10,025 nucleotides of DNA, taken from contig JALVKK010000308.1 in NCBI GenBank assembly GCA_027033875.1, forward strand, positions 10,372-20,396, read 5' to 3'. The translations under genes were made by a program, and so were the position numbers. Shown here in pieces: positions 1-6,704 of this stretch. The notes below the pieces were generated by a model. The model did not search any database. It worked only from the letters and a program-made list of their open reading frames with translations, and was not told where the DNA came from. Positions within the stretch are counted from its first letter, which is position 1; each line of letters begins with the position of its first letter. Source of the DNA: Flavobacteriales bacterium (GTDB lineage: Bacteria > Bacteroidota > Bacteroidia > Flavobacteriales > Flavobacteriaceae).

Positions 1-9
1 AACTTTCAA

Positions 10-1632
10 CTAATTATTTAATCGTTTGTATTCGTTTTCAAGAAAGGTTTTCAATTTATGTTTCAATACTTTTACAACTTCTGCATATTCCGGGTCGTTG
101 ACCAAATCCTTTGTTTCGAGCGGATCTTTTTTGTAATCGTATAATTCGCGTCCTATAATATTATCTTCTTTGTAAGGTTTAAAAGATTTGTAATAATTGC
201 CGTGCCATTCGGTATAACGGTATCTTTCGGTTCTAATGGAATAGCCTTCCACTTTATTGCCTTTTCTATGGAATTGACTGACGGCAAAATCTTGTGTAAA
301 TGTATAATTGGTCTTTGAATCAAATAAGGGGACCAAAGATTTACCTTCTGCTTGTTTAGGTTGAGGAACGTCTGCTAAATCAAAAATCGTAGGAAATAAA
401 TCCAAAAGTTCTACCGGTTGATTTATTTTGACAGCTTTTGGAACGCCGGGCCCAATGATTATCATAGGAATGCGGGTGGCTTGTTGAAAATTGGAATGTT
501 TACACCATTCGGTATGGTCGCCGAGGTGGTAACCGTGGTCGCCCCAAAGGACAATTACGGTATTGTCGAGCAGTCCTTTTTCTTTGAGTCGGTCTAGCAA
601 TTTACCGATTTGAGCGTCAATATACGACACACCTGCCATGTATCCGTGTACCAATTCTTTTTGCTTGGCAATAGGTAAAGTTTTTCCAAAGGTCAGATTG
701 TTATCAATGTCACTGTAAGCTCTTAATTCTCCAAAAGAATGATAAGCAATTTTAGGGGTACCTTCGGCTAATTTTTGAAATTTGGCTACGGGTATATTAT
801 CGCGGTCATACAAATCCCAGTATTTTTTTGGTGCGACAAAAGGCAAATGCGGTTTGTGAAAACCTACTGCCAAAAAGAAAGGCTTTCCGGTTTTTATCAG
901 AGTATCCAATTCTTTAAGTGCAGTTTTAGCAATCAGTCCGTCGAGATAAGCTTCGTCCGATACATCGGCGCTTTCGGTACTTGGGCGTAAATGTTTAAAG
1001 ACATATTTTCTAATTTTTCCACCGTGCAAGCCTTTGGCAAGAGCTTCTTTTCTCAATTGCCTCATTTTCTTTTTGGTTTCCGGTTTTTGATAAAAATTAA
1101 ATGCAGGCTGCCCGTATTTCGGGTCAAAATCAGTCGGAAAAGCATAAGGGACAGACCAACTCTTGGCATCGTGTCCTTCGGAAACGGAACCTTGATGAAA
1201 AATTTTGCCCACACCGGTGGTTTCATAGCCTTGTGTGATTAAATATTCGGGCATTGAATACAAATCGGGGGCTGATTCTCGAAAATCTGTATGCAAATCC
1301 CATACTTTGGTACGGTCCGGTCGAGTACCGGTCATAACACTGGCACGCGATGGTCCGCAAACCGCTTGTTGTACATAGGCATTGGTAAAGGTTGCTCCCA
1401 TTTGTGATAATCTGTCAAAATTAGGTGTATGCATTTCAGTATGTCCGTAGGCGCCCAACAAGGGTTTTAAATCGTCAACAGCAATAAACAAAATGTTTTT
1501 GGGTTGTTTGTCAACTTTTTGTGCAGTTATCTCCGACTGATTATCTATTTTATTTTTGGTTGTTTTGCAAGAAACAACCAAAAATGCAAAAAATAAAAAC
1601 CAATAAATACGATAGTTTTTATTTATTCTCAT
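10..1632 (-). CDS. Lipoprotein sulfatase, iduronate-2-sulfatase-like (S1 family, probably S1_7)
   Basis: Probably hydrolyses a sulfate ester on a sugar of a sulfated polysaccharide, acting as an outer-membrane-anchored lipoprotein. From the chosen start the protein is 540 aa. Seen: a short basic start, a hydrophobic stretch and a lipobox ending VVSC (lipidated Cys22); metal-binding Asp53-Asp54 in AVDDLKP; the sulfatase signature CGPSRAS with Cys92 as the residue converted to formylglycine and Arg96; Lys143 and His146 in GKIFH; His262 in KPHLPF; Asp365-His366 in WGDHGYHLGDH; Lys378. This set and its spacing match human iduronate-2-sulfatase, so the catalytic site looks complete. An in-frame ATG 33 nt upstream (1665) would put 11 extra residues before the signal peptide; I prefer 1632 because it gives a normal signal peptide and overlaps the previous gene by only 14 nt, suggesting translational coupling. 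It is the last operon gene in view and a clear paralog of the sulfatase at 3446-5077. The exact sugar and sulfate position cannot be read from sequence. Confidence 0.93.
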   Translation of the reverse strand: MRINKNYRIYWFLFFAFLVVSCKTTKNKIDNQSEITAQKVDKQPKNILFIAVDDLKPLLGAYGHTEMHTPNFDRLSQMGATFTNAYVQQAVCGPSRASVMTGTRPDRTKVWDLHTDFRESAPDLYSMPEYLITQGYETTGVGKIFHQGSVSEGHDAKSWSVPYAFPTDFDPKYGQPAFNFYQKPETKKKMRQLRKEALAKGLHGGKIRKYVFKHLRPSTESADVSDEAYLDGLIAKTALKELDTLIKTGKPFFLAVGFHKPHLPFVAPKKYWDLYDRDNIPVAKFQKLAEGTPKIAYHSFGELRAYSDIDNNLTFGKTLPIAKQKELVHGYMAGVSYIDAQIGKLLDRLKEKGLLDNTVIVLWGDHGYHLGDHTEWCKHSNFQQATRIPMIIIGPGVPKAVKINQPVELLDLFPTIFDLADVPQPKQAEGKSLVPLFDSKTNYTFTQDFAVSQFHRKGNKVEGYSIRTERYRYTEWHGNYYKSFKPYKEDNIIGRELYDYKKDPLETKDLVNDPEYAEVVKVLKHKLKTFLENEYKRLNN

Positions 1633-3307
1633 TTTTATTCTTTTTATACTTATAATTTTTACCACTAATTATTTTTTCTACAGATGATTCATTTTTATCG
1701 AGTTTAACCAGACTTCCAAAATCGGTATCTGTAATTTTTCTAAATTCATCTAAAGGTTTGTCATCATTATATTTTTCCATCAATTCTTGCAATCGTTTTT
1801 TTAAATGCTTAATTATACCGGCATATTGCGGATTATCAATTTCATTGTGCATTTGCATAGGGTCTTTGGTCAAATCGTAAAACTCCCATACATCCACATT
1901 ATAATAAAAATGCGCCAAAGTGTATTTATCGGTACGAATACCGTAGTGCGGCTGAACGTGATGCCAATACGGAAACTCGTAATAATGATAATACATGGCA
2001 TTATTTTCGGAGTGAGATTGACCGAAAAGCTCGTTTTTAAAACTTTTACCTTGTGTTTTATGAGCGGTATTAATATTCGCTATATCAAGCAGGGTAGCTG
2101 CTATATCGATGTTTTTGACAATATTTGTGTTGGTGCTTTTGGCTTTTATTTTTTTAGGATACCGAACAATGAATGGCATGTGAAGCGGTTCTTCGTAAAT
2201 AAAACGTTTGTCAAAAAAACCATGTTCGCCCAAGAAAAAACCTTGGTCGGAGGTCAATATGATGACGGTATTGTCAGTTAAGCCGTTTTGGTCAAGATAA
2301 TCCAAAACTTTACCGATATTATCATCAACCGATTTGACACAAGCCAAATAACTTTTGATAAATTTTTGATAACGCCACTTTCGTCCTTGTTCTTTGCTCA
2401 TTCCTTCGGGTTGAACGATTTCAGCTTTTTTTACCCCATAAAAATCCCACTTAATTTTTTCTCTCCCCTTCAAATTTTTCGGACGTTTAAGTTTCATATC
2501 CCGCCGTGATAGATAATCCATTGTCATTTCGGTATCACCGGCTGTCAATTCCCTTCCTTTGTAATCATCATTAAAATTTTCGGGATATGGCATTTCAATA
2601 CTGTCCCAAATATGTTCATATTTATGATCCGGTTGCCATGATCGGTGAGGTGCTTTATACTGTAAAAGCATTAAGAAAGGTTTTTGTTTATTTTTGATTT
2701 TATCCAACCAATCTATAGCAAATTGTGTCGTCAGATTGGTAGCATAGCCTTGTTCTTTGACATTTTTTCCGTTTTCATTATACACCGGATTCCAATATTC
2801 ACCTTGCTGATTGGCAGAATTATGATATTTATACATATCAAAACCTTTTGGTTCCGAACCGAGATGCCATTTTCCGAAAAGAGCGGTTTGATAATTGTTT
2901 TTTTGAAATTCTTGCGGAAAGGTCCATAACTTATCATTGAATTTGCCACCACTTTCATTTTTGTAATATCCGTTAATATGACTGTAATCGCCGGTCAAAA
3001 TACAGGCACGACTGGGTCCGCAAATAGCATTGGTACAAGTCATATTTTTAAATAACATTCCTTCATTTGCCAAACGGTCGATATTAGGAGTCGGGGCTAT
3101 ATCCTTGTATCTGCCGTTGTAAGCACCGATAGCTTGCATTGCCAAATCATCTGCCATAATATAAATAATATTGGGGTGTGTGTCTTGAACAGCAGTTGTT
3201 TGTTGTGCCTGTTCCGTTTTTTTGTTATTTGTAGAATGACAAGCTGTCAAATTTAACAAAATCAACAGGCTAATCATTGTAAGGCTATAATAGATTATAT
3301 TCTTCAT
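1619..3307 (-). CDS. Lipoprotein sulfatase with DUF4976-type C-terminus (S1 family, S1_11/S1_8-like)
   Basis: A 562-aa type I sulfatase, probably removing sulfate from a sugar or amino sugar. Seen: signal peptide with lipobox LTAC (lipidated Cys23); metal-binding Asp53-Asp54 in MADDLA; signature CGPSRACILTG with formylglycine precursor Cys96 and Arg100; Lys146 and His148 in GKWHLG; His221 in APHRSW; Asp354-Gln355 in TSDQGFFLGEHGFFDKR, then His362 and Lys367. All usual catalytic positions are filled. The C-terminal part (from about residue 435, with YYEFP, HYGIRTDKY and WEFYDLTKDP) resembles the N-sulfoglucosamine sulfohydrolase C-terminal domain (DUF4976), which separates this enzyme from its two iduronate-sulfatase-like neighbours. 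The last ~30 residues are a Lys/Asn-rich tail whose codons overlap the start of the next gene. The start at 3307 is well supported because the signal peptide begins there. The family assignment below sulfatase level is from memory and tentative; the substrate is unknown. Cys-type sulfatases need a formylglycine-generating enzyme or anSME, neither of which is encoded here. Confidence 0.93.
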   Translation of the reverse strand: MKNIIYYSLTMISLLILLNLTACHSTNNKKTEQAQQTTAVQDTHPNIIYIMADDLAMQAIGAYNGRYKDIAPTPNIDRLANEGMLFKNMTCTNAICGPSRACILTGDYSHINGYYKNESGGKFNDKLWTFPQEFQKNNYQTALFGKWHLGSEPKGFDMYKYHNSANQQGEYWNPVYNENGKNVKEQGYATNLTTQFAIDWLDKIKNKQKPFLMLLQYKAPHRSWQPDHKYEHIWDSIEMPYPENFNDDYKGRELTAGDTEMTMDYLSRRDMKLKRPKNLKGREKIKWDFYGVKKAEIVQPEGMSKEQGRKWRYQKFIKSYLACVKSVDDNIGKVLDYLDQNGLTDNTVIILTSDQGFFLGEHGFFDKRFIYEEPLHMPFIVRYPKKIKAKSTNTNIVKNIDIAATLLDIANINTAHKTQGKSFKNELFGQSHSENNAMYYHYYEFPYWHHVQPHYGIRTDKYTLAHFYYNVDVWEFYDLTKDPMQMHNEIDNPQYAGIIKHLKKRLQELMEKYNDDKPLDEFRKITDTDFGSLVKLDKNESSVEKIISGKNYKYKKNKNENK

Positions 3308-3344
3308 CAGTTTAATATCTTTCTATTTTTTTTTATTATTATAA

Positions 3345-3371
3345 AGACGCAAGCCGAATATTCTTGCGTCT
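3345..3371 (-). promoter_or_regulatory. Intergenic hairpin before the second sulfatase
   Basis: A perfect 9-bp inverted repeat, AGACGCAAG at 3345-3353 and CTTGCGTCT at 3363-3371, with a 9-nt spacer. In the transcript it folds about 37 nt before the ATG of the gene starting at 3307. Only a weak, interrupted run of T (TCTTTATAATAATA) follows it, so it is not a convincing intrinsic terminator. A partial attenuator, an RNA-processing site or a 3'-end stabiliser for the upstream message are all possible; its role is inferred from position alone. Confidence 0.5.
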
Positions 3372-3388
3372 CAAATTTTCAATTCCAA

Positions 3389-3434
3389 CGGTTACTGAGC
3401 TTGCCGAAGTGCGGTTACTGAGCTTGCCGAAGTG
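3389..3434. repeat. Two perfect tandem copies of a 23-bp intergenic repeat
   Basis: Copies lie at 3389-3411 and 3412-3434, identical and with no spacer; the core reads TACTGAGCTTGCCGAAGTG. They sit wholly in the 138-nt gap between two sulfatase genes, 11 nt beyond the stop codon of the upstream one (transcription runs right to left). Their base composition is clearly more GC-rich than the AT-rich gap around them. From memory, similar short elements with a TGAGCTTG(C/T)CGAAG core are scattered through intergenic regions of many Bacteroidota genomes; I could not check this. They may be a dispersed extragenic repeat with no role specific to this operon, or a processing or stability element. Confidence 0.85.
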
Positions 3435-3445
3435 CCAATTGTTAA

Positions 3446-5077
3446 TTATTTCTTATTCTTTACATATTGTTCTTTAAAGAAGCTAAATGCTTCTTTTTTC
3501 ATTTGTTTTAAAATTTTTTGATATTCCGGATTTTTTACAAAGTTTATCTTTTCAAGCGGATCATCGACATAGTCATATAATTCTTCTGCAAATATATCAG
3601 TTTCGTATATGGGGTCCGTACTAACTTTTTTATTAATCCAAACCGTATATCTATACCTGTCGTTTCGAAAACTATAGCCCGTTTTTTTACCGCGACTAAT
3701 TTCGGAAACAGCGATATTTTTTATTTTAGAGGTTGTTCCGTCTATAATAGGTTTCAAACTTTTGCCATCTAAATTGTCCGGAATTTGCAAACCGGTTAAA
3801 TCGCATAATGTCGGAAAAATATCAACAAATTCTGTAGGTGAATTGATCATTGCGGGTTTTATGTTATTAGGAGTATATATTAACATCGGGGCACGGGTTG
3901 CTTGTTCAAAATTGGAATGTTTATTCCACAAACTATGATCGCCGAGATGCCAACCGTGGTCTCCCCAAATAATAACTATGGTGTTTTTGTCCAGTCCCAA
4001 CTCTTTTAGTTTGTTCAAAACTTTTCCGACTTGAACATCGACAAAACTGGTACAGGCATAATAACCGTGAATAAGTTTTTTTTGTGTTTTTCTATCCAAT
4101 CTTAACAAATTATTGGCGTCCAATTTATATTCTATGGTATCATCTTTATAAGAACGCAATTCGTTAGAGCTGTGATAAGCCAATTTCGGACCGCCTATTG
4201 ACATTTCTTGGTATTTTGCCAAAGGAATTTTATCGGGGTCATAAAGATCCCAATATTTTTTGTTGGCAACAAATGGGAGATGCGGACGTTTAAACCCGAC
4301 AGCGACAAAGAAAGGCTTGTCTTGTTTGGCAGCGGTTTCCAATAATTTCATTCCTTGATTAGCTATTGCACCATCGACATAAGCATCATCGGGCGCATCT
4401 GAAATTTCATAAGGCGGTTTATAATGTTTTCGGACATAAAGTTGCGGATTCTTAATTCCTTTTGCATTGGCTTGCGTCAGCATTTCTTTAATCCGATTTT
4501 TTATTTTAGGATTCTGATAATATCCAAAAACCGGTTTACCGTACTTTTTATTATAAGGTATATCCCATTCTTTGTAAAAAGGTACTGACCAAGATGGTTT
4601 ATCTAAATTTTCATCTACACAACGCGGGTCATAAATTTTTCCAACCCCCATGGTCAAGTAGCCGTTTTGTTTAAAATATTGCGGGATACTGACGATATCC
4701 GGATTGATATCTCGCATACGGGTTTTCAAATCGCGTACTTTGGTATAATCCGGTCTTTTGCCGGTCAGCAAACTGGCTCGTGACGGTCCGCAAACTGCCC
4801 ATTGACACATATTGTTGTTAAAGACCACTGCTTTTTCGGCAAATTGGTCCAGATGAGGAGTAATAGCATAGGTATCGCCATAACAACCCAAATCCGGTTT
4901 CAGATCGTCAACGGCTATAAATAAAACATTTAAAGGTTTTTGGTTTGAGGTATTTGCAAGTGTTTTTTCTGCTGGTTTATCAGTAATATCCGTGTTTTTT
5001 TTGTTTCGATTAACTGATGAACAATTAAACAGAGTAAAACTTATCAGAACTAATAAGATTTTATAATAATTATTCAT
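3446..5077 (-). CDS. Lipoprotein sulfatase, iduronate-2-sulfatase-like, with Asp at a catalytic His position
   Basis: A 543-aa type I sulfatase, the first enzyme gene after susCD, expected to remove sulfate from imported oligosaccharide. Seen: signal peptide with lipobox LFNC (lipidated Cys19); metal-binding Asp57-Asp58 in AVDDLKP; signature CGPSRASLLTG with formylglycine precursor Cys96 and Arg100; Lys147 in GKIYDPR; His266 in KRPHLPF; Asp373-His374 in WGDHGWHLGDH; Lys386 in NKHSNFEQATR. Overall layout and many motifs match the sulfatase at 10-1632, so the two are paralogs. The notable difference is Asp150 where the paralog and human iduronate-2-sulfatase have His (GKIFH, GKVFH). Start choice: the frame stays open up to an ATG at 5173, but that start lies inside susD, would run through the intergenic hairpin and would place 32 residues before the signal peptide. 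The ATG at 5077 puts the signal peptide at the N-terminus. Substrate unknown; an iduronate/uronate 2-sulfate or an algal sugar sulfate would fit the family. Confidence 0.92.
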   Translation of the reverse strand: MNNYYKILLVLISFTLFNCSSVNRNKKNTDITDKPAEKTLANTSNQKPLNVLFIAVDDLKPDLGCYGDTYAITPHLDQFAEKAVVFNNNMCQWAVCGPSRASLLTGKRPDYTKVRDLKTRMRDINPDIVSIPQYFKQNGYLTMGVGKIYDPRCVDENLDKPSWSVPFYKEWDIPYNKKYGKPVFGYYQNPKIKNRIKEMLTQANAKGIKNPQLYVRKHYKPPYEISDAPDDAYVDGAIANQGMKLLETAAKQDKPFFVAVGFKRPHLPFVANKKYWDLYDPDKIPLAKYQEMSIGGPKLAYHSSNELRSYKDDTIEYKLDANNLLRLDRKTQKKLIHGYYACTSFVDVQVGKVLNKLKELGLDKNTIVIIWGDHGWHLGDHSLWNKHSNFEQATRAPMLIYTPNNIKPAMINSPTEFVDIFPTLCDLTGLQIPDNLDGKSLKPIIDGTTSKIKNIAVSEISRGKKTGYSFRNDRYRYTVWINKKVSTDPIYETDIFAEELYDYVDDPLEKINFVKNPEYQKILKQMKKEAFSFFKEQYVKNKK

Positions 5078-5097
5078 AAAAAATTGATTTATAAGAC

Positions 5098-5129
5098 GGC
5101 AAAAACTTTCCCGAGAGAAAGTTTTTGCC
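5098..5129 (-). promoter_or_regulatory. Perfect 13-bp hairpin between susD and the first sulfatase gene
   Basis: GGCAAAAACTTTC at 5098-5110 is exactly mirrored by GAAAGTTTTTGCC at 5117-5129, leaving a 6-nt loop. In the transcript a U-G wobble could shrink this to a tetraloop. It begins 21 nt after the susD stop codon and ends 20 nt before the sulfatase ATG. No uninterrupted T tract follows directly (GTCTTATAAATC), so full termination is doubtful. The position fits an element that lowers sulfatase expression relative to susCD, by partial termination or by protecting the 3' end of a processed susCD message; this is inference. Confidence 0.65.
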
Positions 5130-5150
5130 TTAATTTGATATAGTTTTGAA

Positions 5151-6692
5151 TTAATAACCCGGATTTTGATCACTTGACGAGATACTCTCGTTCGTATTTA
5201 TTTCTACGGTTGGTATAGGCATTAACATAACCTTAGTATCATTCGGATATTCCAAATCATAAGGTTTGTCGTTACGGGCATTGTGATGATCGATAATGTG
5301 CGTTTTGAACCAGTCGAAGCCACGACGGTGATTATTAAACCAATCTTGTCCTTCTCCCAATAATTCAAACTGATATTCTTTCATAATAGCTTCTCTGAAT
5401 TCGTCTTGTGTCATACCGCTCCAGTCTGCCGGTTCTGTGGCAGGGGGATTGGCAGAGTTGCGTGCTCTTGCCAAAACTTCGTTGACATACTGATAAGCAT
5501 TAGCGGGACCGTTTAATTCATTTTCAATTTCTGCCAGCATCAATAATAAATCGGCATAACGATATACTACGTAATTAAAATTGGTATCATCAATAGTAGA
5601 GGAAGTGTCTTTTATAAAATATTTATATAGAAAAGGAAAACCTTTACCAAAACCACCTCTGGGTACAGTTGGATATACTTTAATAAACTGGCTGGTAGGA
5701 TTTCCGTTGTCGTCATATTTTATAAATTTACTGATAAATGTAGAAGCAATACGCGGGTCGTCAGGATATTTAGCTGTATGGTCGTCTATGGTTTCCGGAT
5801 TGGGTCTGATACGTTGCCAACCTTTACCGGCAAAAGCTTGTTTTGGCGTGAACAATTTTACGAATTTTGAACTATTTTCGATATTATATTGAATTTCAAA
5901 AATTGATTCCGGCGAATTATTAGCGGTTGCAACGTTCATAAACAAATCTGCATAGTTCGGAAGCAAGGTGTATTGATTGTAAATTTCAATAGCTTCGTCA
6001 TAAGCTTTTTGCCAGTTGGGATCGGAGCCGTCATTATTACCTGCCATTTGCATATACAATTTAGCCAATAACATATTATTAGCCAATTTGCTTGGATAAC
6101 CTATAGGTTGGCTACCGTATTCGTACATCAAAGATTTAGCTTTGGTAGCATCGGCAATAATCAAATCTCTTACTTCTTGCACGCTAGCTCTCGGAACATT
6201 AACATTATCCGGGCCTGATGGTTCGGTTCTGATAGGCACACCGCCGTATAATGTTTCTAAATTGAAATAAGATAAGGCTCTTAAAAAATATGCCGTTCCC
6301 AAAATATTCCTAAATTCCGGATCCGGATTATTTTCATCTATTCCGTTTATAATAATATTTGCACGCTCGATACTTTGGTAAACTCTCCTCCAAAAATTAG
6401 TCGGATAATTTTGTGAAGGGAGCGGCGACAATTTAGCTATATTTTGCCGGTCAAAAGGTTTGCCGGAAATAAAGAAACCCGATGTAAAATCTGTTAATTG
6501 ATGATAATCAGCTCCGTAATAATTAAAATTCGCATAAGAAGATAAAACACCATTTAAAGCTTGTCTGGCACCTCCTATCGAATTAAAAATATCATCTTCT
6601 TGAAGGTAAGGCGAATCTTCTTTGAGTGAACACGACGATATCGTAGCAGATATAATCAATAATAAAATGAGATGTTTATATATTTTTTTCAT
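5151..6692 (-). CDS. susD: SusD/RagB-family outer-membrane glycan-binding lipoprotein
   Basis: A 513-aa SusD homolog, expected to sit on the cell surface, bind a glycan and close like a lid over the neighbouring SusC transporter. Seen: signal peptide ending ISSC (lipidated Cys21) followed by SLKEDS, an acidic patch close to the surface lipoprotein export signal described in Capnocytophaga; helical SusD motifs RALSYFNLETLYGGVPIRT (about 138-156) and YRYADLLLMLAEIENELNG (about 377-395); and the hallmark C-terminus MPIPTVEINTN...DQNPGY. Length is normal for the family. The gene starts 12 nt after susC stops, the usual paired arrangement. No Shine-Dalgarno is evident, as is common in this phylum. 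The bound glycan cannot be read from sequence, but three downstream sulfatases suggest a sulfated polysaccharide. The symbol is a family label; this is not the starch-specific SusD. Confidence 0.96.
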   Translation of the reverse strand: MKKIYKHLILLLIISATISSCSLKEDSPYLQEDDIFNSIGGARQALNGVLSSYANFNYYGADYHQLTDFTSGFFISGKPFDRQNIAKLSPLPSQNYPTNFWRRVYQSIERANIIINGIDENNPDPEFRNILGTAYFLRALSYFNLETLYGGVPIRTEPSGPDNVNVPRASVQEVRDLIIADATKAKSLMYEYGSQPIGYPSKLANNMLLAKLYMQMAGNNDGSDPNWQKAYDEAIEIYNQYTLLPNYADLFMNVATANNSPESIFEIQYNIENSSKFVKLFTPKQAFAGKGWQRIRPNPETIDDHTAKYPDDPRIASTFISKFIKYDDNGNPTSQFIKVYPTVPRGGFGKGFPFLYKYFIKDTSSTIDDTNFNYVVYRYADLLLMLAEIENELNGPANAYQYVNEVLARARNSANPPATEPADWSGMTQDEFREAIMKEYQFELLGEGQDWFNNHRRGFDWFKTHIIDHHNARNDKPYDLEYPNDTKVMLMPIPTVEINTNESISSSDQNPGY

Positions 6693-6704
6693 GATTGTTA
6701 AATT

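Noticed and set aside
395..1400. Possible alkaline phosphatase or phosphonate hydrolase assignment for the S1-like proteins
   Set aside because: The CxPSR formylglycine signature and sulfatase Lys/His set are present in all three, which favours sulfatase over other members of the alkaline phosphatase superfamily.
1633..1665. N-terminal extension of the last sulfatase up to an ATG at 1665
   Set aside because: It adds 11 residues before the signal peptide and lengthens the overlap with the previous gene to 47 nt; possible but less natural than 1632.
1805..2281. Plus-strand 158-aa open frame
   Set aside because: It lies wholly antisense to a well-supported sulfatase with intact catalytic motifs; its translation shows no recognisable domain, and low GC with biased codons explains it.
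3389..3434. CRISPR array
   Set aside because: There are only two copies, directly adjacent with no spacer, and no cas genes nearby.
5098..5129. Strong intrinsic terminator ending the susCD transcript
   Set aside because: The stem is strong, but no continuous T tract follows it in the direction of transcription, and the enzyme genes continue on the same strand with no clear promoter of their own.
5078..5173. N-terminal extension of the first sulfatase up to an ATG at 5173
   Set aside because: It would overlap the end of susD, run through the intergenic hairpin and put 32 residues before a normal lipoprotein signal peptide, so the ATG at 5077 is the likely start.
5581..5892. Plus-strand 103-aa open frame
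   Set aside because: It is antisense to the middle of susD, has no recognisable motif or start context, and is a shadow of the real gene.
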